Source: Elymus sibiricus (taxonomy: Eukaryota; Streptophyta; Magnoliopsida; Poales; Poaceae). Taken from it: a DNA stretch of 64,000 nucleotides. How positions within the stretch are numbered: position 1 is the stretch's first letter; each line of letters begins with the position of its first letter. The stretch lies in assembly GCA_039707655.1 (NCBI GenBank), contig CM077667.1, positions 413,521,409 through 413,585,408 of the forward strand. The letters are read 5' to 3'. The notes below the pieces were generated by a model. The model worked only from the letters and a program-made list of their open reading frames with translations. It ran no database searches and was not told the DNA's origin. Below, in pieces: positions 1-11,064 of the stretch. A program made the translations under genes and the position numbers.

Positions 1-310
1 GAACCTTATGTTTCCCTCTTTCATGTGAATAATTGCACCTATAGTTCGTAGGGAAGGTCTACCAAGTATTATGGGACAAGTAGGATTGCAATCAATATCA
101 AGCACAATTAAATCTACAGGCACATAATTTTTATTTGCAATAATAAGCACATCATTAATTCTACCTAGAGGTTTCTTAATGGTAGAATCCACAAGATGCA
201 AGTTAAGGGAACAATCTTCAATATTAGTGAGACCAAGCACATCACAAAGAGTTTTTGAAATAGTTGAAACACTAGCACCAAGGTCACACAAAGCATTGCA
301 TTCATATTTA
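1..310 (-). pseudogene. Retropepsin-like protease relic of an Athila-like LTR element (partial)
   Basis: Read on the minus strand, this segment encodes a retroviral-type aspartic protease fold that continues past the left edge. The active-site motif reads D-L-G-A-S-V at 268-285 (complement), the DLGA form seen in many plant Athila-like gypsy elements in place of DSG/DTG. The second hallmark, ILGRPS, follows at about 45-65. The family role is cleavage of the gag-pol polyprotein in the retroelement particle. It lies downstream of the gag ORF at 550-1977 in the same orientation, but stop codons separate the two, so this copy is degenerate. The family assignment is by motif recognition. Confidence 0.6.
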
Positions 311-549
311 TTTATCTTTATTTTGATAGTAGGTTCTCACTCATCATGCAATTTTCTAGGAATAGAAACTTCAAGCTCAAGTTTCATAAGCTTTGATCAT
401 AGCTTCTACTATATGTTCGGTAAAAGCTTTATTTTGTTCATAAGCGTTGGGTGAGATAATAATGGAGTGCAACAAGGAAATACATTCCACTGAAGAGCAA
501 TTATCATAATTAAATTCCTTGTAATCCAAAATAGTGGGCACATCACTAG

Positions 550-1977
550 TTAAAGTTTGACATCTCCAACCCCACGTTTTTCAGTTTTAGCATCAAAATC
601 ATCACCCTCCAAGCAAACGGGACGCTTCTTAATTAAAGTTGACTCATCTCCAGTCCCTTTATCATTTATATTCAGAGAGGTAATTAAAGATTCAATAGGA
701 TAAATACCAATCATTTTAAGATCTTTATCATGATTCCGATAAAAACCGGGTGGAAGAGCCTTTTCCAAGAATTCCCGCTTAGCTCTCAACTTAGTGGTCC
801 TCTCCTTACTTTCATTAATATATATTTGTATAGATTTAATAGCATCATTAAAATCATGCTTGGGTGGCAAAGCCTTACTTTTAAGAGTTTCCACATCATG
901 AGCAATTATATCCATGTTTTTAGCCAAAGTGTCAACTACATGCCATTTTTCTTCTACCATAGTGTTGAAAACCTTTTGAGAATTAATAAATTCTTTAATT
1001 GTGTTCTCAAGATCAGAGGGTATCCTATTAGCATTTGTAGAAGAATTTCCATAAGAATTACCATAAGGATTTCCATAGTTGTTGGAGGAATTACCGGGAT
1101 ATGGTCTAGAATTGAAGTTTTCTCTATAAGCATTATTATTGAAATTATTTCGCGAGACGAAGTTCACATCCATAGCATCATTATTTTGCTCAATAAAAGT
1201 AGACAAGGGCATAACATTGGGATCAACATGAGCACTTTTACTAGCAACCATATTCATAAGAGCATCCACATTTTCACTCAAAGTAGCAATTTCTTCAACA
1301 GAATTTACCTTCTTACCGGTTGGAGCCCTTTCGGTATGCCATTGAGAATAATTTGTCATGATGTTGTCCAGAAGTTTTGTGGCCTCTCCTAAGGTCACAT
1401 CCATGAAGGTACCACCTGCAGCAGAATCTAGAAGATTTCTAGACACAAAGTTTAGTACAACATAGAAGTTTTGGATAATCATCCACAAGTTTAAGCCATG
1501 AGTTGGACAATTTCTTATCATCAATTTCATTCTCTCCCAAGCTTGTGCAACATGCTCTTGATCTTGCTGTTTAAAATTCATTATTTGATTTCTAAGGGAT
1601 ATAATCTTAGCAGGAGGAAAATACTTGGCAATAAAAGCATCTTTACACTTATCCCATGTTCCAATACTATTACGAGGTAAAGATGAAAACCAAGACTTGG
1701 ATTTATCTCTTAGTGAAAAAGGAAATAATTTAAATTTCACAATATCATTATCCATATCCTTTTTATTTTGCATGTCACAAAATTCAACAAAAGTATTAAG
1801 ATGTGACGCGGGATCCTCATTAGGACTTACCAAAAATTGAGCTTTCATGACAAGATTTAGCAATGCAGCATTAATATCAAAAGCTTCCGCACTAGTGGCG
1901 GGTGGTATATGTGTACTAATAAAATGATTATTATTATTATTTGAGAAGTCACACAACTTAGTAGTATCTTGAGCCAT
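550..1977 (-). CDS. gag: Gag protein of an Athila-like gypsy retrotransposon
   Basis: An open frame of 475 codons begins with MAQDTTKLCDF. Residues about 60-210 form a Retrotrans_gag domain: NEDPASHLNTFVEFC, then LFPFSLRDKSKSWF, then W..CKDAFIAKYFPP and an RNQIMNFKQ..QE helix. The C-terminal part is Asn-rich (about 270-310), and no CCHC zinc knuckle is visible. Gag packages the element RNA into virus-like particles in the cytoplasm. The ATG lies about 190 bases downstream of the primer binding site at 2168-2185, as expected for a gag start, and protease follows. The frame is uninterrupted, which is unusual among the decayed copies here. Opposite-strand ORFs are shadows. Confidence 0.8.
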   Translation of the reverse strand: MAQDTTKLCDFSNNNNNHFISTHIPPATSAEAFDINAALLNLVMKAQFLVSPNEDPASHLNTFVEFCDMQNKKDMDNDIVKFKLFPFSLRDKSKSWFSSLPRNSIGTWDKCKDAFIAKYFPPAKIISLRNQIMNFKQQDQEHVAQAWERMKLMIRNCPTHGLNLWMIIQNFYVVLNFVSRNLLDSAAGGTFMDVTLGEATKLLDNIMTNYSQWHTERAPTGKKVNSVEEIATLSENVDALMNMVASKSAHVDPNVMPLSTFIEQNNDAMDVNFVSRNNFNNNAYRENFNSRPYPGNSSNNYGNPYGNSYGNSSTNANRIPSDLENTIKEFINSQKVFNTMVEEKWHVVDTLAKNMDIIAHDVETLKSKALPPKHDFNDAIKSIQIYINESKERTTKLRAKREFLEKALPPGFYRNHDKDLKMIGIYPIESLITSLNINDKGTGDESTLIKKRPVCLEGDDFDAKTEKRGVGDVKL

Positions 1978-2167
1978 GGTGACCGAGCAAGCAAAGTAAC
2001 TAGCAAGACAAGTAAACTAACAAGCGAAGAAGTAAACTAGTAGCAAGCAAAGATAAATATTTTTGTATTTTTGATTTTTATGAGACAAGCTAAATATAAC
2101 AGCAAAGAAAAAGAAGAACAAGTGAATGAAAATTTGTGTGAAGTTACTTGATAGTTGATGATGATAA

Positions 2168-2185
2168 TCCCTGGCAACGGCGCCA
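2168..2185 (-). other. Primer binding site complementary to tRNA-Asp
   Basis: On the minus strand this reads TGGCGCCGTTGCCAGGGA, one mismatch from the complement of the plant tRNA-Asp 3' end. It sits 11 bases inside the LTR boundary and fixes the orientation of the element. It is a primer site, not a tRNA gene. Confidence 0.8.
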
Positions 2186-2196
2186 GAAATCCTTCC

Positions 2197-3680
2197 TGAT
2201 ACTTGTGATCTGCGTTGGGTTTTCCGTGAAGAGGAACGGGTAATTGCAGCACAAAGTGGGTAACTATTTCCCTCAGTTATGAAACCAAGGTTTATCGAAC
2301 CAATAGGAATATTAATCCTCAACCGTCTTCAGCGACTCCACACAAATGAACAAACAACTTACACCCAACGCGGGCAAGAGGGTTGTCAATCCCCTAGATC
2401 TCGTTATTTGCAAGCAAATGAGTTGTGTAGATAACTGTTGATAAATATAAATTGCAAAATAAAGTAAATAAAGGCAGCGAGGTAATAATAATTTTTGCAA
2501 ATATATAAGTGAATAGACCCAGGGGCCATAGTGTTCCCTAGCGGCATCTCTCATGTAGGTAGCATACGGTGGGTAACAAATTACTGTTGGGCAATTGATA
2601 GAAAAGCGGATAGTTATGCGATTTTCACGACAATGATCATGTGTATATAGGCATCACGTCCATAAACAAATAGGCCGACTCCTGCCTACACCTATTACTA
2701 TTACTCCACTCATCGACCGCTATCCAGCATGCATCTAGAGTATTAAGTAAAACAGAGTAATGCATGGAGTACGATGAAATGATGTAGGCAAAGTAAACTC
2801 ATGCAATATAAATGAACCCCGTCGCGTTATCCTTAGTAGCAACAACACAAAGAAGCATCTTGTCCCCTACTTTGGACCTGGGATATAGAAACTCGTCAGG
2901 TTGAACCTACCACAATGCACCACTCCCACCGATGAAATATCAATCTACTTGGCCAAAGCACATCAATAGATCGGAGAGCATTACGAAGCTATAATGATCA
3001 TGCAATTAAGAGACAATATATATATCAGAGGTATCTCAAATACTTTTCATGAATAATCTGAACATAAACCCACAATTCATCGGATCCCAACATACACACA
3101 GCACAATAGGATTACATCAGATAGATCAAAGCGAAGATGTGATGACCATTGTATTGAAGATCAAGAGATAGAGAGATTTCCATCTAGGTACTAGCTATGG
3201 ACCCGTAGGTCTATGGTGAACTACTCACACATCATCATGAGGGCAGCAAGGTTGATGAAGGGGGCCTCCGTGGTCGATCCCCCCTCCGGCAGGGTGCCAA
3301 AACGGAGCTCCAGATGGCCTCGCGGCGGAACAGAGACTTGCGGCGGCGGAAAAAGGGTTTCGGGACTGCTTCTGGGTTTTTTGCAATATTAGAGAATTTA
3401 TAGGCCAGAGAGGGGCATCGGGAGAGCCACGAGGGGGTCACCACATGTCAGGGCGTGCCCTGATGTGTGGTGGGACCCTCGTGTGCCTCGCGGCCTCCCT
3501 CCAAAGCTTCCAGGTCTTCTTATAGTCCATAAAAAATCATCAAAAAGTTTCGTGGCGACTGGACTTCGTTTGGTAATGTAAACCTAAAAAGTAAAAACCA
3601 TGCAGAAAACAACAACTGGCACTGGGTCAATAGGTTAGTGCTCAAAAATATTTTAAACAGTTTGATGCAAATATAAAGGT
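2197..3680 (-). mobile_element. 5' LTR of the minus-strand Athila-like element, outer end truncated
   Basis: The inner end is the complement of ...ACAAGTATCA at 2197, followed by the primer site. The sequence is related throughout to the plus-strand LTR at 50357-63082; for example, the GGTTCGATAA..CCTTGG stretch near the inner end and the CTAACCTATT..CAGTGCCAG stretch near the outer end occur in both. Homology fades near 3680, and no TGATAC terminus or target duplication is seen on the right, so the outer 60-80 bases are lost or diverged. Short ORFs in it are not genes. Confidence 0.7.
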
Positions 3681-4240
3681 CAATGAAAAGTGGTTTTTTT
3701 TGCAGATTTGATATTTTCTCAGAGTTTTTGACATTGTTATTTACTGACCAAGTTGCATATCTCCTTTTTTCATTATGGGGAAACTTGCACATCATTAAAC
3801 CTGTTGATGTGTAATTTTTTCGCAAACATTTTTATACCTGTTATTTGGCATGATTATTTTAAATGTACGAGTAGCTTGTCAACATATATATTTAAAAAAC
3901 TTCTACAACCAATCTCACTACTAATAAAAATGTTCTAAAAATGTTCTGCGGACGCGTTTTTTTAGAAACACCTGTAACTTTATTCATACTCATAACAATT
4001 ACAAGTACACTGATTTGGACCTAAGATCCAATAAAATACAAAGTAACTCCCATGACTAAGAATTACAATGAAATCTCTTGAAAACACCTTCTCGGTATGA
4101 ATCTCTACTCGAAGAAATACTCCAAAGACTTTGGTAAAAAGGTTGCAATTGGACTGGAGCAACGATGTTGTCACTATTTCACCCGTATGAACGTTATCAA
4201 TAATGCTTTTTGAAAGCGAGAAGTCGTGCTGGCCAGGTAC
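3681..4240. other. Unassigned AT-rich spacer with a possible LINE-type 3' end
   Basis: No gene is recognised. From about 4190 down to 3957, the minus strand looks like a transcript 3' end: an AATAAAG signal, then ACAGGTGTTTCT and a run of A. This could be the 3' tail of a LINE or a processed transcript. No flanking direct repeat was found. The rest (3681-3956) matches nothing I recognise. Confidence 0.3.
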
Positions 4241-4728
4241 ACCGCAGGCAACGTGTTCTAGCGGCTTAGTGGTGCCTCCTCATCTGACGGCGGCAGACGC
4301 CGTCACCACCCCTTTACCAGTGACATCACGACTGCATCGTTTGTTATGCCCGGCCTGTTGACTGCCAATGAGGGTGGGCCAATGGTGACACCTATGCCCG
4401 GCCTGCTGGCTACCTAGGAGGGTGGGCCAAGGGCGGTGGTGGCTGACACTGGGCCACCTCTGTAGGGCCCCACTCAGGTCTTCCCAGTTGGGGATACCCA
4501 GCACTCGACCGTGAAGGGGGGTAAACCGATGCCCCCTACCCCATTGGCTATAGCCCCGTCACCAGTGGAGGCTTATGGTGGACCTCTGGCAGCTGAACCG
4601 AGGAGCGGGATGGCCTCCCCCACCCAACCTTTGGAGCTTGTGCAGCCTCTACATGGGAAGGCGACATATTACCCGTCTGGTGATCCGCCTGCCCACCTGA
4701 CGCCCCTGTTGCCGACCCTGTCGGCTCC
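4241..4728 (+). mobile_element. LINE 5' part (ORF1 region), left piece of a split element
   Basis: This GC-rich, Pro-rich open segment ends abruptly at the left LTR terminus of the 4729-19913 element. Its reading frame (from about 4511) stays open when read on into the sequence resuming at about 23185, for roughly 20 further codons up to a stop. This fits one LINE ORF1 region cut in two by the nested insertion. The exact 5' start of the LINE was not found. The product would be the RNA-binding ORF1 protein of an L1-type plant LINE, but no diagnostic motif is visible in this piece. Confidence 0.5.
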
Positions 4729-5078
4729 TGATACGTCTCCAACGTATCGAAAATTTATGAAGTATTCATGCCATATTTACCCATGTTTACAATACTTGTG
4801 TATGGTTTTTATGCACTTTATATGATTTAAATGGAACTAACCCGCACTGACGTTGTTTTCAACAGAATTACCATGGTGTTGTTTTTGTGCAGAAAATGAA
4901 AGTTTTTGAAATTGCCTGAAATTTTTTGATGATTTTTTATGGAAGGAAAGGGACCCGGGAAGATTCGAGGGAGGACCAGAAGACACACGAGGAGGTACCA
5001 AGGCAACCCGGCGCGCCCAGGGGGTGGGCGCGTCGGGATACCTTGTGGGCCCCCTGTGGCACCTCCTGGCTTGATTCC

Positions 5079-5571
5079 TGATGGTGTCCTGGACTAGGGG
5101 GTACTCACCACGTCGTCTCCCGACCAGTGGGTTGGGCCGAGGAACCCCAGAGCGGTTCATTAATGGGCCAGTTCGGACAGCCCATGGTGCATACGAGGAA
5201 GATTCCACAAGACTTGGTGATCAAGACAAGGACTCCTCCACACCGATGTAGCCGACTAGCACTCTTGTTATCCTAGGCCTCTGGTGTGTTATATAAGCCG
5301 AGGCCAGGCTAGTCATTAGGGACAATCAGATCATCAGAGATTACAATCATAGCTCTTAGGGTTTAGACCACTACATACGATCTCGAGGTAGATCAACTTT
5401 GTACACGATACCCCATCATCAATACAAAACAAAGCATGACGTAGGGTTTTACCTCCATTAAGAGGGCCCGAACCTAGGTAAATATCGTCTCCCTTGTCTC
5501 CTGTTACCCATCGATCCAAGATCCACAGTTCGGAACCCCCTACCCGAGATCTGTCGGTTTTGACACCGACA
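5079..5571 (+). repeat. 5' LTR of the LARD-like element
   Basis: It starts TGATGGTGTCC and ends GACACCGACA. A TATA box (TATATAA, about 5290-5296) marks the likely retroelement promoter. Confidence 0.85.
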
Positions 5572-5590
5572 TTGGTGCTTTCATTGCGAG
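5572..5590 (+). other. Primer binding site of the LARD-like element
   Basis: TTGGTGCTTTCATTGCGAG directly follows the 5' LTR. It begins with the TGG expected for a tRNA 3' CCA complement. The primer tRNA was not identified. Confidence 0.6.
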
Positions 5591-7779
5591 TTCCACTGTT
5601 GGATCGCCGGAAGCATCGATGGCTTGTCTGCAGATTGGCCGCAGTTTTTTCTGGACAGCGAATTTGTGTTCGTCGTCCCCATTTTCTCGAGCGTCACTTT
5701 GACGATTGCTTCAGTGGAATTGTGCGGAATTGTATCCACAATAACCTTGCAAAATTTCGTCGTGTTCCGATGGAGGAATCTCCGGCAATCTCCGATATAC
5801 TGGAGCCCTGTCGAATCTGGACAGGAATCTGGACGAGTTTGGGGCGAGGTGTCCAGTATCTAGCTCGGACATCCGTTGGAAAATCCCACCATTCATCGGC
5901 TGCGGAATTCCTATACCGATCACCCCTAAAACATTCAGCTCGATCCGACCGTTCAAACTCCGGAAAACGTCCGATGAGTGCATCAATTTTTGGATCTCTT
6001 TTCTGCGCGAGAACGAATCCGACCCGAATTCATCTTTCTTCATGAACGGGACATTGGACATCCTTTTTTAAGGAAATTTTTTTCTAGGGTATTGTGTGTT
6101 GTTCTCAAACACGTGCCCACAAATTTTGAGTCTTTTCCGAGGCGATCTTCATCGTCGCGCCGGTGTCAAACCGCCCGACCACGTTGCTCCACGGCTATCG
6201 ACCTACGTCGACATCGACTCTGCCGTCGCTCCATCGAGCCGACGACAGCCACCTCCTAGAATCATCACCTCGGTGTGCCGACCAAGAGTTCGGCATCGTG
6301 AAGGACAAATAATCGTTAAGACAAGGTCGTCACCCCATGGGTTGCATGGGTCGGGTGTGTCGTTGCTTCATCAAGCCAACATTGACCGCATCACAAATTC
6401 CGACATACGTCGGCATCACCGCGCCGTCGCTTCTTCAAGCTGACATCTTGGCTGACATGAGACTTCGACATCACCAGCCGACCTGCTCTTTTACCACGGC
6501 TAGACCGGGGGCTTCGCCATCTCTTCATCAACCTGCTCCGGGGACTTCGGCGTCACCAGCCGACCAACTTCATCATGTTGGCTGGACCAGGGGCTTCTGA
6601 ACAGTTCTCAACAACTGGCTTTGTCAATGCAATTCGGCAGAGTTTGTTCTCGCCCCGCGGCAGCAGACGCGAGACGCTCAAGTTACGCGAGATTAACCAA
6701 CTTCGACCACTATGAACAATTAGGTGATATTTCTCCTATTAATTTTTTTAGTGTTGTTTAGTACTATCAAAGATCTTTGTACTTGTAATTTGTACAATTT
6801 TATGCGCAGGTTATCTGTGCTGAGCTGGTGGACTCTAATCCACATTGACATCCCTGTGCTGTCAATTCTACTTATGCTTCAGAGAGGCCATATTTGTTTT
6901 ATTATCCATACTCCGCATAAATTGATTATGCAAAAAATATTATTATTATGTCTGGCTTGCACTGTTTTATGTGTGCAGGTAAAGGATTTATATCGGGTGG
7001 CATTCTCACCCCAGCGTACCGACGTCATTATCCCGCCTTCGTTGACCAAATTCTGTTGTCACCCTAGCGCGAATTCGGGTGACCCTGCGAATTTGAATTT
7101 TTTCACCTCGCCACGACGACGCCCTGTGTCGACATCTGCATTGCCCGGGCCGCATGTCTTCTAAATAATCTATTTCGCATAAATAATTCTTTAAATAATT
7201 TTTATTTTATTATTATCTGGCTGCTACTTCATGCGTGTAGGTAATCGACTTCGGCTGTGTCACGTCGTCACCTCGGCGTGCCGACATCGTCGTCCCGCCT
7301 CCATCAACCAAATCGCGTTGTCGACATGGTCGACTGACGTGGGGGATTCGCCGACATGCTACCGAACTGCTTTGTCTCCTTGGCTGGACCGGGGGCTTCA
7401 CCTCGGCCCTTCGGAAGTGTTGTGCTGTCACTTCATCAAGCCGAGCTCTTCGTCGGCTACCTCATGACCGGCTTGGGGGCTGGGACCTTGTCCCGTCGTT
7501 GCTCGAACCGCGTCATCCACACCAAGCATATTAACCAGCTAAGTCGCTTTCATGCTCAAGTTTCTTAAGTTTGTAAATTTTTGTTCGGTTCAACCGAGCG
7601 TTATGTTTTTGTTTCAAAACAAGAACTTTCTTTGTTAAAAATGTTGTTTGTTCAAAAAACAACTTTCTTTACCCAATTTAACCGGGGGCCCTTAAATTTA
7701 TATGAGCCGTTTTATAATAAATGTTTTCTTCTTGGTCGTTGCAAAGTCTTTTTCTACTACTTCTTTTTTCCGATGCTAG

Positions 7780-9400
7780 TGTGTGGTCAATAGCCGGATA
7801 GCCTGGTTTCTTTCTAAAGCCGCTCGAGTTTAGTTCGCTAAACAGGCCTCGGAGAAACACTCCGCCTTCGGGATATGGAGGTTGAAGCCAAAGGATGACC
7901 CGCTTGGAGTCCGGAGATCGGACGTATCATGTTAAAGCACGACCGAAGGACAAATTAAATTTTAGACCAATTTCGGATTGGCACAATTTTCTTTTATCTA
8001 AACAAAAAGTTTTTTGCATAAGTTTTTTGTTTTTTCCGAGCATAACTCTCGCAGTATAACGCGAGATGCATTTCACGCATCGGCAATATTAAAGGGGTTC
8101 TGCGGTTAGCACCGAATCCACCAACACGGAGGTACTCCATGCAGTCCTCGGCAAAATGTCCTCGGTATTTTGCATTTATATGCATTGATTTCGAGTTGTG
8201 TCTTTGGTCTATAGCTGGATTGCCCGACTCCTGTGCTTACCCCTTATGTTTCTACTTTGTTCGGCTAAGGGTTAAAGGGAGAACCACTGTGATTGTCACT
8301 TCTGGTTTAACTGGTTAAGTGCCTCAGTTGGAGAAAGCTGAAAGTTGACTGTCACAACAAGCGTAAATCGGTCAGCGAACCGCAGGCGGTGTTCAACAAA
8401 ATATAGCCGATCGAGGTTATCCGAGTAAAACGAAGGGCCTCTCTTTCTCGAAAAGGCCAAGTTGTGGGTGATTCGACCTCGAACAATCCAAGGAGTCGAC
8501 ATATGCCGGGGGATATTAAGTTGCCCCCCACATATGCTCCTATGACTAAGTGAAAGTTATAAAGCCTGAATATCTGATTGCCTCGTTTCCACTAACACAA
8601 CCGCCTTCGGGCACCAAGACGTCGGCTAAGGGTTATCTTGTTTGTACGGAAACACCTTGCATAGCATCTACAAAGGGGTGGAAGCCGACGATAGGCCACT
8701 TTCAAATTATAAACATTCGCGTCGGAGTCAAAATAAACCATACTGATGGTTCCCTTTGGCACCTCGGCATAGATACATCGGGATTCCTGGAGAGCCCAAC
8801 ATATCATCAACAATTGTATTTGATATACGAAAGTTGCCTTCCGTAGTGATCGTTATAAAGCCATAAATATGCATCAATTTGACTTAAGATTTTGGCCAAG
8901 CTGGGTTACCTAGCTCCCGTGCTTACCCCCTACGTTCTCGATTGTTCGGCTAGGCGGTAAAGGGAGCACCTCTGTGATTGTTACTTTCGGGTCATCCGGA
9001 TTAGTACCTCAGACTGGGTGAAGCCGAAAGCTAGCCATCTTAAGAATATAATTGGTCGGCAACGACGGAAGTGAAAAATTCGGTTCATTAAAGACCATAG
9101 AGGTCGGGAACATTCCCCGAACTAAATCCTCAATATTTTCCTCCCACATTGATCGGAGTTGAGGTTTCACGATCATGGTCAACATGATATCCTGGGAAAA
9201 GGAACTTATAAATGAACTATTTTTCCCAAAAGATGTTTCTTACATAGTAATATAACATATCTCTCTGCATACCTTTGTTTATAAAACCGTATGGCCGGGT
9301 TGCCTTGTTTGTCGTAAATCTTTGCCCTTATAAAGGCTTTATAAAGTAGGACAAACACTCCTCGGCTACTAGCCGAGGAGGTTGAAGCCGATGGTCGGTC
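7780..9400 (+). repeat. Two pairs of diverged long repeats in the LARD-like interior
   Basis: A block beginning GCTTACCCC at about 8238-8345 recurs at about 8918-9033, both sharing GTTCGGCTA, AAAGGGAG and TGTGATTGT in order. A second pair is at about 7792-7900 and 9292-9400, sharing GGATAGCCTGG/GGGTTGCCTTG and AAACACTCC..GAGGTTGAAGCC. One pair lies inside the other. No protein is encoded. Confidence 0.6.
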
Positions 9401-10009
9401 AACAAAGTCGTGTACAATGCGGATTCGAGCATTAATGATGTAAAGTACTTAGATACATAGAATCATTATAAATAAATTAGGTTAAACGTAACAAACTTTG
9501 TGTCAAACAAATATCGATCCTTAATTCGACCACCCGTGCCCAAATTAAGTCTCGGGGGTTACTGCATTGTCGATTCAATGGAGAAAACTTAAGTGCAAAA
9601 CAGTTTCCGACGAGATTATGATCCTCGGGTTAGTCGGCCGCACCCAACCTAAGTCTCGGGGGCTACTGCACAACGCATTTTAATTCCTAAAGTATGCTGC
9701 CGAGCAAGGAATTGATCCTCAGGCCGATTTCGCGAATCGACCTGAGTCTCAGGGGCTACTGGGATTAGTGGTTTTATTTTATCCTTCAGGAGCATCCTGG
9801 GTTTTAGACCGACATGCACCTTGAGGGCTACTGGCTATATATCTCGGCGGAGAATAAATTGCACTAATTGAAAATATACACAAAAGGCAGTTCACGGTCG
9901 GGGTGGTGCACCACCTTGGAAGCAGCCCGGCATAAAGTTCGGGCGCAAGTGGCTGATTCCATAGAGGGCATTTCCGGCATTAAGCTCGGGAATTCCTTCA
10001 ATTTTTTAA

Positions 10010-10345
10010 AGACCGAGGTAATCTATGACACCTCGGACGCTGATCATCGTTGGAGCTCGGATGCAGTCTGGCATTGGAGCTCGGAAGCAGTCTGGCATAA
10101 AGCTCAAGATCGGAGACACCTCGAAAGCAGTTCGGCATAAAGCTTGGTTGCGAATGGCTGGCTCCATAAAAGACTATTTCCGGCATTAAGCTCGGATAAA
10201 CTCCTTCAACTTTTTCAAGACCGAGTTAATCTATGACACCTCGGATGAAGTTCGGCGTTGGAGCTCGGCTGCAAAAAGACACCTCGGAGGCAGTTCGGCG
10301 TTGGGGTTCGGACGCAAGAGGGCACCGCCGCACGGGAAACACTTC
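10010..10345 (+). repeat. Degenerate short tandem repeats near the 3' end of the LARD-like element
   Basis: Units combining ACACCTCGGA, AGTCTGGCAT or AGTTCGGCGT, and GGAGCTCGG recur with variable spacing. They account for the apparent ORFs at 9868-10140 and 10233-10484, which are repeat translations and not genes. Confidence 0.6.
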
Positions 10346-10562
10346 AAACCCAAGGTGTGGCGTAAAAAATAATAAGGCATTGATAAAGGCCAAGAAATTA
10401 ATGGGGCTCCTCGGATGCTCGACGTGTGAACTCTTCGGATACACCTCGGCGATCCTCGAGATCGGAGATGGGAAGATTTGTTGAACCAGTTTTCAAGACC
10501 GATGGCTGAAGACGAAGAACAATTCGGAAGAACCGAGGAGCGTCCCCAACTTGAAGACCGAT

Positions 10563-10574
10563 TGAGGGGGCTAC
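10563..10574 (+). other. Polypurine tract of the LARD-like element
   Basis: TGAGGGGGCTAC immediately precedes the 3' LTR at 10575. The same GGGCTAC-TAATGG junction appears at the related LTR start at 63698, which supports the boundary. Confidence 0.65.
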
Positions 10575-11064
10575 TAATGGTGTCCTGGACTAGGGGGTAC
10601 TCACCACGTCATCTCCCGACCAGTGGGTCGGGCCGAGGACCCCCAGGGCGGTTCATTAATGGGCCAGTTCGGACAGCCCATGATGCATACGAGGAAGATT
10701 CCACAAGACTTGGTGATCAAGACAAGGACTCCTCTCCACCGACGTAGCCGACTAGGACTGTTATCCTAGCCATCTGGTGTGTTATATAAGCCAAGGCCAG
10801 GCTAGTCATTAGGGATAATCAGATCATCGGAGATTACAATCATAGCTCTTAGGGTTTAGACCACTACATACGATCTCGAGGTAGATCAACTTTGTACTCG
10901 ATACCCCATCATCAATACAAAACAAAGCAGGACGTAGGGTTTTACCTCCATTAAGAGGGCCCGAAACTGGGTAAATATCATCTCCCTTGTCTCCTGTTAC
11001 CCATCGATCCAAGATCCACAGTTCGGTACCCCCTACCCGAGATCTGCCTGTTTTGACACCGACA
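10575..11064 (+). repeat. 3' LTR of the LARD-like element
   Basis: It starts TAATGGTGTCC (TGATGG in the 5' copy) and ends GACACCGACA. It is followed by the target duplication ATTCC at 11065-11069. Confidence 0.85.

Larger units (their letters stand above)
5079..11064 (+). mobile_element. Full-length coding-free LTR retrotransposon (LARD-like, Tat/Grande-type)
   Basis: The two LTRs of about 490 bp (5079-5571 and 10575-11064) differ by roughly 4 percent by eye. They are flanked by a perfect 5-bp target duplication, ATTCC. The 5 kb interior has no gag, pol or other recognisable protein; the ORFs within it overlap in several frames and look random. It is therefore a large retrotransposon derivative mobilised in trans. 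The PBS-like sequence TTGGTGCTTTCATTG and the terminal sequences resemble Tat-lineage grass elements, which is a recognition-based call. Interior repeats are listed separately. Confidence 0.85.

Noticed and set aside
730..1392. 220-codon plus-strand ORF
   Set aside because: It is the antisense shadow of the gag gene at 550-1977.
5494..6600. Overlapping plus-strand ORFs of 79-183 codons
   Set aside because: They start in the LTR or the LARD-like interior, overlap in several frames and show no known domain.
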